Source: JALVIU01 sp964462295 (GTDB lineage Bacteria; Atribacterota; JALVIU01). From it: a DNA stretch of 64,000 bases. Under the pieces are notes generated by a model, which was given only the letters and a program-made list of their open reading frames with translations, did no database searches and had not been told where the DNA came from. The position numbers and the translations under genes are program-made. The stretch lies in NCBI GenBank assembly GCA_964462295.1, contig CAYWXH010000002.1, forward strand, positions 17,912-81,911. The letters run 5' to 3'. Positions 1 through 7,636 of this stretch are shown in pieces (the stretch's first letter is position 1; each line of letters starts with the position of its first letter).

Positions 1-6
1 ATATAT

Positions 7-252
7 ATGCTTATTCTTTCTCGAAAGCCCAAGGAAAGTCTTATGATAGGAAATGATATAGAAGTAGTAGTACTTGAGGTCAGGGGTGAACAGGTAAGAT
101 TGGGTATAAGGGCACCTAAAGAGGTCTCAGTCTACAGAAAAGAGATCTATGAAAATATTCAACGAGAGAATTTGGAAGCTTCTAAAACAGAACTTAAAAC
201 ACTTAAAGACCTTAAAAAAATAGTAGGAGGAGGGAAATCCATTGGATCCTAA
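7..252 (+). CDS. csrA: Carbon storage regulator / translational regulator CsrA
   Basis: CsrA is a small dimeric RNA-binding protein that binds GGA-containing sites, usually over ribosome binding sites, and in flagellated Firmicutes controls flagellin translation together with FliW. The 81-residue product opens with the hallmark MLILSRK and continues with the family pattern (GNDIEVVVLEV, VRLGIRAPKEVSVYRKEIY). The length is slightly above the usual 60-75 because of a Lys-rich tail. The ATG lies only 6 bases into the window, so its promoter and any upstream fliW cannot be seen. It overlaps the next gene by 11 bases, suggesting co-transcription. Identification is secure; its targets are unknown here. 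Confidence 0.95.
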   Translation: MLILSRKPKESLMIGNDIEVVVLEVRGEQVRLGIRAPKEVSVYRKEIYENIQRENLEASKTELKTLKDLKKIVGGGKSIGS

Positions 253-1240
253 AATAGCGATTCTCATGGAATCATTGGAGTGTTCAAAAGAAGAGGCAGA
301 GATGCTTTTGGAAGCCTCCGAAGGAGATATAGAAAAGGCTATAAAATATTATAATATGATTGCAAAAGAGTACATGGTACTTGCCCTAAAAATTGAGGCA
401 AATAGGATTTCTAATCTGGAAGGTTATTTTTTTATTTTGGCAAATGGAAAAAAGGGAGATATAAAAGAGATAGAAGGTGCAGTAGTCTTTAAAAAACAAG
501 AAGGTATAGATATAACAGTAGATTGGGAGGCATTTAAAGAGGTTATAAGGGAATTAAAGAAAGAACCTACCTTTGATAGTTTAGAAACAGATAGATTAAA
601 GGGTTTTTTAGAAAAGGCCCTTAATCCTTCTCTTGTTAACTTCATATATAAGGAATACCAAAAAGGAGATTTACGAGAGATTAGAGAGAAACTTGATAAA
701 ATACTTTCTGAGTATTTTGCAGAAGAGATAGATTTTTCGTATAATATTACACTAATTTCATCCCTAAATTTGAAAAGAACAGAGGAAGTAGAAGAGGAAG
801 AAGAAAGTAAAGAGAAAGAGAAAAAGAATATAGATATATATGTAAATGTGCTTCCTGTAGTGGATCCTGTAAAAGGTAAGCCAGTTGAAAAATTAACATT
901 GGGAGATAAAATTTATGTAAAAATAATAGAGGATAAGGCCATATCTGAAGCGGTGGGAAAAGAACTAAATAGAACAGTGGACGATATTAAAGATATTGCC
1001 CCTTGTACATTACGAAAAATGGAAAAAACAGAGACAGGGAGTTTTGAATTAGAGGTAATCTTACGAGATGGGATTATAGGTAAAACTATAGTAAAACCAG
1101 ATATAAGGATAAAATTGGTTGAAGAACAAAAACAGGTAGAAGAAGAAAAGAAAGAATTATCCCCTATGATTTATATATACTTTACCATAGGGGCTTTGGT
1201 GATAGTGGCAATAATAATAGTTATCCTTATCTTGAGGTGA
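242..1240 (+). CDS. Unrecognised protein with UBA-like N-terminus and C-terminal membrane anchor
   Basis: I do not recognise the family. The first ~40 residues (ILMESLECSKEEAEMLLEA, then GDIEKAIKYY) look like a three-helix UBA/TS-N fold such as that at the start of EF-Ts. A charged mixed alpha/beta region follows, then a Glu/Lys-rich linker around residues 180-200, a second compact domain (about 200-295) and one hydrophobic helix at the C-terminus (about 306-330) ending in R. The bulk would thus face the cytoplasm with a tail anchor. The start is a TTG preceded by an AGGAGG-type site and overlapping the csrA stop. The downstream gene starts at its stop codon, so csrA, this gene and the next probably form one unit. 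Confidence 0.75.
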   Translation: MDPKIAILMESLECSKEEAEMLLEASEGDIEKAIKYYNMIAKEYMVLALKIEANRISNLEGYFFILANGKKGDIKEIEGAVVFKKQEGIDITVDWEAFKEVIRELKKEPTFDSLETDRLKGFLEKALNPSLVNFIYKEYQKGDLREIREKLDKILSEYFAEEIDFSYNITLISSLNLKRTEEVEEEEESKEKEKKNIDIYVNVLPVVDPVKGKPVEKLTLGDKIYVKIIEDKAISEAVGKELNRTVDDIKDIAPCTLRKMEKTETGSFELEVILRDGIIGKTIVKPDIRIKLVEEQKQVEEEKKELSPMIYIYFTIGALVIVAIIIVILILR

Positions 1241-1242
1241 AA

Positions 1243-1947
1243 ATGCTTATCCGTGGGGGTTTTGAAGATTCTTCTTATATAACTAATAACCTTAAATATA
1301 TTTTTTGGGATAAAATTAAAAGGGAAAGTGCTCGTTTTGATCCCAAAAAAGAGAAGATAATTTCTCAAAAATTAATACCTGTAGAGAGATTTGACCCTCA
1401 AAAGGGAAAAGAGGAAGTAGTTGATGTAAAAGTTATAAATTATGTAGTTACCAAAGATGGTAAAATTCAGGTAGTATTTGAAGGAGAACCTGTACCTTCT
1501 AAAGTGGGTAAGGAAAAGGAAGAAAAGAAGACGGAAAAACTTGATCCGAAAGATAAGAATAAAGACATTGATAAGATGGGGGAAAAGAAATCTCAGAAAG
1601 ATAAAGATATCTCAATTGAAAAGGAAAAAGCTATGACCTATATGTGTTCCAATGGAGAGACAAATGATGGACTCATAACTAAGCTTACCCCAACAGAAAG
1701 CCTAATTCATGTGAGTTTCCATGAACAGCAACATCTTATTGCAAGAAATATAGAGGCATTTTTAAATGATGAGAAGATTTTTCTACAGTATATTAGACTA
1801 TTTACCCGTATTGACCCTACCACAGGTAAGATATATGTAGCAGGTGGTAGGGCCATTACTATAAAAGGAAAGGTTATTCATCCCCGAAGCTTATTCCAAG
1901 GGCCTTTGCAGCATCCACAAGCTCACACTTATCAGGCACCTTCTTAA
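1243..1947 (+). CDS. Putative SprA-related zinc metallopeptidase-like protein
   Basis: A 234-residue protein with a Lys/Glu/Asp-rich low-complexity middle (about 85-130) and a C-terminal region carrying HEQQH near residue 160, which fits the HExxH zinc-peptidase motif. It is followed about 35 residues later by GKIYVAGGRA. That pairing resembles the SprA-related putative metallopeptidases, which have HEqaH followed by a G-x-Y-x-V-G-G segment. Family assignment is by motif only. I chose the ATG at 1243, 5 bases after GAGG; a GTG at 1237 overlapping the previous stop is possible. The 3' end overlaps pfkA on the other strand by 74 bases, so the last ~25 residues may be a run-on extension. Substrate unknown. 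Confidence 0.6.
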   Translation: MLIRGGFEDSSYITNNLKYIFWDKIKRESARFDPKKEKIISQKLIPVERFDPQKGKEEVVDVKVINYVVTKDGKIQVVFEGEPVPSKVGKEKEEKKTEKLDPKDKNKDIDKMGEKKSQKDKDISIEKEKAMTYMCSNGETNDGLITKLTPTESLIHVSFHEQQHLIARNIEAFLNDEKIFLQYIRLFTRIDPTTGKIYVAGGRAITIKGKVIHPRSLFQGPLQHPQAHTYQAPS

Positions 1948-2962
1948 GCTTTTTTATTGCATCCTCCAGTCGCACTTTCTCTATATTTCTTCCTTTTAGT
2001 GCTACCATATATCCAAATTGACCTTCCCATGCTAATTTCATAGCCTCCACACCGAATCGTGTAGCAAGTACCCTATCATAAGGAGAGGGGGATCCGCCTC
2101 TTTGAAGATGACCCAGTACTGTTACCCTTGTCTCAATGTTTGACATGCTTTCAATCTTTTCACCTAAGACATTTCCTACACCACCCAATCTTATAGGGTC
2201 TGAACCTGTTTTTACAATTTTCTTAACTACAAGTTCCCCTTCTTTTTCTTTAGCCCCTTCTGCTATTACTATTATACTGAATCTCTTACCCTCCTCTTCT
2301 CTCTCCCTTATCTTTTTTATTACATTTTCTATTGTATATGGGATTTCCGGGATAAGTATAACATCTGCACCCCCTGCTATACCTGATTCTAATGCAATCC
2401 AACCGGCATACCTTCCCATAACTTCTATGATCATAACCCTGTGATGAGATTCTGCTGTTGTATGGAGTTTATCTATAGCAAAAGTGGCTGTCTCAACTGC
2501 TGTGTTGAATCCAAATGTTACATCTGTCTCCATAAGATCGTTATCTATCGTTTTAGGTACACCAATTATAGGAATACCTAATTTATAAAACTCATAACCA
2601 ATGGATAGACTTCCATCTCCTCCTATTACTATAAGGGCATCAAATTTATTCTTGTGAAAATTATTGATTGCCCAAGAAGAAAGGTCTTTGTATTCTACCT
2701 CTCCGCCAATGGTAAATGGTATACGAAATGGGTTATCTCTATTTGTAGTGCCAAGTATTGTTCCACCCTTTGCAATTAATCCAGAAATATCTTTGGGTTC
2801 AAGTTTTTTTACCCTATCTTCCATAAGACCCTTAAATCCATCGAGAACACCATATACCTCTACATTGTACTTGTACATTGCTGATTTTGCTATTCCTCGT
2901 ATTACAGCATTTAATCCAGGGGCATCTCCGCCTCCTGTAAGGACAGCTACTCTTTTTATCAC
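1874..2962 (-). CDS. pfkA: 6-phosphofructokinase (PfkA family, mixed ATP/PPi signature)
   Basis: Phosphorylates fructose 6-phosphate to fructose 1,6-bisphosphate in glycolysis. The 362-residue protein shows the N-terminal LTGGGDAPGLNAVI phosphate-binding loop, GGDGS (residues 114-118), PKTIDNDL (136-143), the catalytic TIDND Asp pair, and MGRYAGWIAL. At the two positions that separate phosphoryl donors it has Gly (GGDG, ATP type) and Lys (PKTIDND, PPi type), the mixed pattern known from some ATP-dependent group III enzymes. It is longer than the ~320-residue E. coli enzyme. The start is ATG with an AGGAGGGA site. It is the last gene of the minus-strand run; a weak TATAAT at 2997-3002 could give extra transcription from the end of uvrC. 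Donor specificity is unresolved. Confidence 0.95.
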   Translation of the reverse strand: MIKRVAVLTGGGDAPGLNAVIRGIAKSAMYKYNVEVYGVLDGFKGLMEDRVKKLEPKDISGLIAKGGTILGTTNRDNPFRIPFTIGGEVEYKDLSSWAINNFHKNKFDALIVIGGDGSLSIGYEFYKLGIPIIGVPKTIDNDLMETDVTFGFNTAVETATFAIDKLHTTAESHHRVMIIEVMGRYAGWIALESGIAGGADVILIPEIPYTIENVIKKIREREEEGKRFSIIVIAEGAKEKEGELVVKKIVKTGSDPIRLGGVGNVLGEKIESMSNIETRVTVLGHLQRGGSPSPYDRVLATRFGVEAMKLAWEGQFGYMVALKGRNIEKVRLEDAIKKLKKVPDKCELVDAAKALGISFGDE

Positions 2963-3006
2963 AATAAATCCCTCCTTTTCTGATTTATAAAATGTTATTA
3001 TACTAA

Positions 3007-4824
3007 TTATAACTTATTTTGTAGAAAAATTTTTATTTTTTCTGCAAATTTTTTACCTATTCCTTCCACTTCCATAAGCTCTTTTACAGATGCATTCCTT
3101 AAATCTTCTATATCTTTAAAGTGTCTAAGAAGTGCCCTTTTCTTTTTTGGCCCTATACCAGGTATTTCGTCAAGGATTGATTGAATAAAGTTTTTTCCCC
3201 TGATCTTTTTGTGATATGTGATAGCAAATCTATGGGCCTCATCTCTTACTCTCTGAAGTAGCCTTAGTGCAGGAGAATATCTAGGGAGAATTATAGGTGT
3301 ACTTTCTTTTATGGTATATATTTCTTCATTCTTTTTTGCAAGTGAAATAATCGGAATATCTATCTTTAAATCTGATAAGGCCCTTTTTGCTACATGAAGT
3401 TGTCCCGGTCCCCCATCTATTAAGATAAGGTCTGGAAGTGATTTATTTTCCTTTTTTAATCTTTCATACCTTCTTAAAACTACCTCATACATCATAGAAA
3501 AATCATCTATACCTTCTGTATATCTTATTTTAAATCTTCTATAAGAAGATTTGTCAGGCTCCCCATTTTTAAAACTCACCATACTTGCCACGGAATTTGT
3601 TCCAAATAGGGTAGAGATATCAAACCCTTCTATTTTTCGGGGTAGGGTAGGTAATTTTAATACATTTTTGAGTTCAAGCATTGCCTCTTCATTTCTTGTA
3701 ATTTTTGTAGTATCAGTTGTGATACTGTTTTTAAGTACCTCCTTTGCATTTAGATGTGCCAGGAGTGAAAGTTCCTTTTCCTTTCCTTTTGCAACCTTTA
3801 CACCTTCTTTTATATTTGCATTTTTCTTTAAATTTAAAAGTTCAATCCTATTTTTTATAGATTCTTTATCTACTACTATTTTTTTGGGAATATCTTTCCT
3901 TCCTATGTAATACTGTATAATAAATGATTCAAATATCTCTTCTTCCTTTTCTTCTTCTACACCTTCAAGAAGTATATAGTCCCTCTCCTGTATATCTCCT
4001 TCCCTTATTTTAAACAAAAACATACAACCCTTTTTTTCTTCTCGTTCTAAAACTATAATATCTTCATTTACATTTTTCGTAAGGGAGATGTTTTGTTTTT
4101 CCAATATTTTTTCAAGTTCTACAATTTGATCTCTTATAATCTTTGCCTTTTCAAATGCTAAATTTTCTGCATATTCTAACATTTTATTTCTAAGTTTTTC
4201 TATCAATTTACCCTTTTTATTTTCTAAAAACATTATGGCTTCTTCTACACTTTTTTTATATTCTTCCTCTGTGATCTTTCCAATACATGGGGCAGAACAT
4301 AGTCCTATATGCCAATCAAGACATGCATTTTTATATTTTTCTATATTGCCTTTACATCCTCTTAATTTAAAATTTTTCCTTATAAATTTTATTGTATAAC
4401 GTGCAGCTTGGGCATTTGTATAAGGTCCAAAATACCTATTTCCTTTGATTTTTTTTCCTCTTTTAAATGTAATCCTGGGAAACCTTTCCTTTGTGGTTAT
4501 TTCTATATATGGGTAACTTTTATCGTCCTTTAGCCGAATATTGTAAAAGGGTTTATATCTTTTTATGAGATTTGCTTCAAGTATTAGGGCCTCTTTTTCA
4601 GATTTTGTTATAATATATTCAAGTTCTTTTGCCTCATTTATCATTCTTTCTGTTTTTGGTGGAAGATAGGAGGCAAAGTAAGAGGATACTCTATCTTTTA
4701 AGGAGATAGCCTTTCCTATGTATATAGGAATGCCATTTTTGTCTTTAAATATATAAACCCCTGGTTTTTTAGGGAGGAATTTTGCTTTTTCTTTAAGCAC
4801 CACGGGCAAGCCTTTTCCTTCCAA
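3007..4824 (-). CDS. uvrC: Excinuclease ABC subunit C
   Basis: UvrC makes both incisions in nucleotide excision repair. The 605-residue product has an N-terminal GIY-YIG nuclease (KKPGVYIFKD and PIYIGKA, about 18-40), a UVR domain that binds UvrB (about 200-235), the C-terminal RNase H-like nuclease (GFDISTLFGTNSVASMV near 400; LILIDGGPGQL near 465) and tandem helix-hairpin-helix motifs at the end (IPGIGPKKKRALL, VEGIGKKFAEKI). Length is normal. The longest start is a TTG at 4824 inside the uvrA end (32-base overlap). GTG codons at 4803 and 4800, 7-10 bases after an AAAAGG, are equally plausible and would shorten the protein by 7-8 residues. It is translationally close-coupled to uvrA. Confidence 0.96.
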   Translation of the reverse strand: MEGKGLPVVLKEKAKFLPKKPGVYIFKDKNGIPIYIGKAISLKDRVSSYFASYLPPKTERMINEAKELEYIITKSEKEALILEANLIKRYKPFYNIRLKDDKSYPYIEITTKERFPRITFKRGKKIKGNRYFGPYTNAQAARYTIKFIRKNFKLRGCKGNIEKYKNACLDWHIGLCSAPCIGKITEEEYKKSVEEAIMFLENKKGKLIEKLRNKMLEYAENLAFEKAKIIRDQIVELEKILEKQNISLTKNVNEDIIVLEREEKKGCMFLFKIREGDIQERDYILLEGVEEEKEEEIFESFIIQYYIGRKDIPKKIVVDKESIKNRIELLNLKKNANIKEGVKVAKGKEKELSLLAHLNAKEVLKNSITTDTTKITRNEEAMLELKNVLKLPTLPRKIEGFDISTLFGTNSVASMVSFKNGEPDKSSYRRFKIRYTEGIDDFSMMYEVVLRRYERLKKENKSLPDLILIDGGPGQLHVAKRALSDLKIDIPIISLAKKNEEIYTIKESTPIILPRYSPALRLLQRVRDEAHRFAITYHKKIRGKNFIQSILDEIPGIGPKKKRALLRHFKDIEDLRNASVKELMEVEGIGKKFAEKIKIFLQNKL

Positions 4825-7636
4825 GCATTTCTCTTAAGAATTCACCAGTATATGAATTTTCTGCCTCTGCTACCTCTTCAGGTGTCCCTTCTGCTACAAT
4901 GTATCCTCCTTCGTCACCCCCTTCTGGGCCAAGATCTATTATGTAATCTGCTGTCTTAATTACATCTAAATTGTGTTCTATAACAAGCACAGTATTTCCC
5001 TTATCCACTAGCCTTTGCAGTACACCTAAAAGCTGGTTTATATCATGGAAGTGCAAACCTGTAGTAGGTTCATCTAATAGGTATAGGGTCTTTCCTGTAC
5101 TTTTTTTGGAAAGTTCTCGAGATAGTTTTATCCGTTCTGCTTCTCCTCCTGAAAGGGTTACCGCAGATTGACCAAGTTTTATATATCCAAGACCTACATC
5201 TTTTAGGAGTTTTAGTTTTCTCTCTATAGCAGGGATGTTTTTAAAGAATCTATATGCCTCATCTACCGTCATTTCAAGTACATCTGAGATGTTTTTTCCT
5301 TTATATTTTATTTCAAGAGTCTCTCTATTGTATCTTTTTCCCTTACATACCTCACACTCTACATATACATCTGGTAAAAAGAACATCTCTATCTTTATCT
5401 GACCCGCTCCTTGGCAGGCTTCACACCTTCCCCCTCTAATATTAAAGCTAAATCTCCCAGGTTTAAATCCCTTCATTTTAGAATCTGGAAGTTCAGAAAA
5501 GAGCCTTCGTATATGATCAAATACTCCTGTATAGGTTGCAGGGTTTGAGCGAGGTGTTCTTCCTATGGGTGATTGGTCTATTATAATAACTTTATCTATA
5601 TAAGAAAGCCCTTTTATTTCGCGAAACTTACCAGGTATTACAGGGCTTTTATGGAGTTTTCTCATAAGTGCCTTGTAAATGACTTCTTCGAGGAGTGTAC
5701 TTTTCCCAGAACCTGAAACACCAGTGATACAAGTAAGTGTCCCAAGGGGAATCTTTACATCTATATTTTTCAAATTAAATTGAGAAACCCCTAAAAATTC
5801 AAGATATTTCCCGTTTCCCTTTCTTCTATTTTTTGGAATTTTTATCTCTTTTTTCCCCGTAAGATATTGTCCAGTAAGGGATTTTGGATTTTTCTCTATA
5901 TCTTTTGGAGGACCTGCTGCCACTATCTCTCCCCCATCTACTCCTGCACCAGGACCAAGGTCTATTATGTAATCTGCTGCCCTTATGGTGGCCTCATCAT
6001 GTTCTACTACTATTACTGTATTTCCTAAATCTCTTAAACTCTTTAAGGTGTCAAGCAGTCTTTCATCATCTCTTGGATGAAGTCCTATGCTTGGCTCATC
6101 TAAAATATAGATTACCCCTGTAAGTTTTGAGCCAATTTGGGTAGCTAACCTTATTCTCTGGGCCTCACCCCCTGATAAAGTAGAGGAGTTTCTATCAAGA
6201 GTTAAATATTCAAGACCTACATTTTGTAAAAATTCTAAGCGAGATTTTATCTCTTTAATGATAACTGAGGCTATCTTTTCTTCATATGAAGTAAGCTTTA
6301 ATTTGTCAAAAAATATTAAAGCCTCTTTTATCGACATTGAAGCGATATCTGCTATGGATTTACCTCGGATAAGAACTGAGAGTGCTTCTTTTTTTAGTCT
6401 TTTGCCTCCACAGAGGTGGCATGTTTTGTTAATCATATATTTTTCTATTTCTTCCCGTGAGCTTTCAGATTTTGTTTCTTTGTATCTTCTCATAAGATTA
6501 TTAATAATGCCTTCAAAGGTAGAGTAGTATGACCAATTTTCCCTTGTACTTCTATAAGAGAACCTTACCCTTTCGTTTGATCCGTAAAATATTATATTTT
6601 TTACTTTTTCATCTAGATCCTTAAAAGGTATATCTAAGCTAAATTTATATACCCTTGCAAGACTCTCTAAAAGATAGGTGTAGTATTTACCCTCTAATTT
6701 TCCTATTGGTAAAATGGCACCCTCTCTTATTGTTTTATCTTCATCTGGCACCAAAAGCTTTGGGTCTACCTCCATTTTAAATCCTAAGCCTCCGCATTCT
6801 GGGCAAGCACCATATGGACTATTAAAGGAAAAGAGTCTTGGTGTTATATCTGGCAGTGATATGTTACAATATGGACATGTAAATTTTTCACTAAATATAA
6901 GGGTTTCCCCATCTTTTATCTGAATTTTTACTACCCTATCTGCAAGGGATAGGGCTGTCTCTATTGAGTCAGCTATAATAGACCTTTCTTTTTTATCTAT
7001 AATGAGCCTATCTACAATTACATCTATTTCATGAATTTTATACCTTTCTATCTCTATTTCTTCATCAAGGTCATAAGTTTCTCCATCTATATTTACTCTT
7101 ACAAACCCCTTTCTTTTTAGTTCTTCAAAAAGTTTTTTATATTGTCCCTTTTTTCCTCTTACTACTGGTGCAAGTATTATTATTTTTGTTCCTTCTCCCA
7201 AGTCCATTACCTTATCTACGATCTCATCGAGACTGGATTTTGAAATTTTTCTTCCACATTTAGGGCAATGAGGCTCCCCAATACGTGAGAATAAAAGTCT
7301 TAGATAATCATATATTTCAGTAATTGTGCCGACAGTGGACCTTGGGTTTTTACTTACCCCTTTTTGATCTATAGATATAGCAGGGGAGAGGCCTTCTATA
7401 TATTCTACATCAGGCTTTTCCATCCTATCTAAAAATTGTCGTGCATATGAAGAGAGAGATTCTACATACCTCCTTTGACCTTCTGCATAGATTGTATCAA
7501 AGGCAAGTGTAGATTTTCCAGACCCTGAAAGTCCAGTAATTACTATAAGTTTATTTCGTGGTATTATTACATCTATATTTTTTAGATTATGTTCTCTTGC
7601 ACCTTTTATATAAATAAAGTCCTTAAACTTTTCCAA
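4793..7636 (-). CDS. uvrA: Excinuclease ABC subunit A
   Basis: Damage-recognition ATPase of nucleotide excision repair, working as a UvrA2-UvrB complex. At 947 residues it has the normal length, with two ABC modules: Walker A GLSGSGKSTLAF near residue 35 and GVSGSGKSTLLEE near 640, each with an LSGGEAQRIRLA / LSGGEAERIKLS signature and a Walker B ending in DEP. Zinc-binding CxxC pairs are visible (CPKCGRK, CPYC...CPEC, CHLCGGK, CEAC...CEVC). The start overlaps the uvrB end by 14 bases and the 3' end overlaps uvrC. All three uvr genes are therefore consecutive on one transcript, which is less common than having uvrC elsewhere. Confidence 0.98.
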   Translation of the reverse strand: MEKFKDFIYIKGAREHNLKNIDVIIPRNKLIVITGLSGSGKSTLAFDTIYAEGQRRYVESLSSYARQFLDRMEKPDVEYIEGLSPAISIDQKGVSKNPRSTVGTITEIYDYLRLLFSRIGEPHCPKCGRKISKSSLDEIVDKVMDLGEGTKIIILAPVVRGKKGQYKKLFEELKRKGFVRVNIDGETYDLDEEIEIERYKIHEIDVIVDRLIIDKKERSIIADSIETALSLADRVVKIQIKDGETLIFSEKFTCPYCNISLPDITPRLFSFNSPYGACPECGGLGFKMEVDPKLLVPDEDKTIREGAILPIGKLEGKYYTYLLESLARVYKFSLDIPFKDLDEKVKNIIFYGSNERVRFSYRSTRENWSYYSTFEGIINNLMRRYKETKSESSREEIEKYMINKTCHLCGGKRLKKEALSVLIRGKSIADIASMSIKEALIFFDKLKLTSYEEKIASVIIKEIKSRLEFLQNVGLEYLTLDRNSSTLSGGEAQRIRLATQIGSKLTGVIYILDEPSIGLHPRDDERLLDTLKSLRDLGNTVIVVEHDEATIRAADYIIDLGPGAGVDGGEIVAAGPPKDIEKNPKSLTGQYLTGKKEIKIPKNRRKGNGKYLEFLGVSQFNLKNIDVKIPLGTLTCITGVSGSGKSTLLEEVIYKALMRKLHKSPVIPGKFREIKGLSYIDKVIIIDQSPIGRTPRSNPATYTGVFDHIRRLFSELPDSKMKGFKPGRFSFNIRGGRCEACQGAGQIKIEMFFLPDVYVECEVCKGKRYNRETLEIKYKGKNISDVLEMTVDEAYRFFKNIPAIERKLKLLKDVGLGYIKLGQSAVTLSGGEAERIKLSRELSKKSTGKTLYLLDEPTTGLHFHDINQLLGVLQRLVDKGNTVLVIEHNLDVIKTADYIIDLGPEGGDEGGYIVAEGTPEEVAEAENSYTGEFLREMLGRKRLARGA

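Noticed and set aside
5884..6123. Leucine-rich plus-strand frame inside uvrA
   Set aside because: Shadow frame of a highly conserved gene; its composition is an artefact of the complementary strand.
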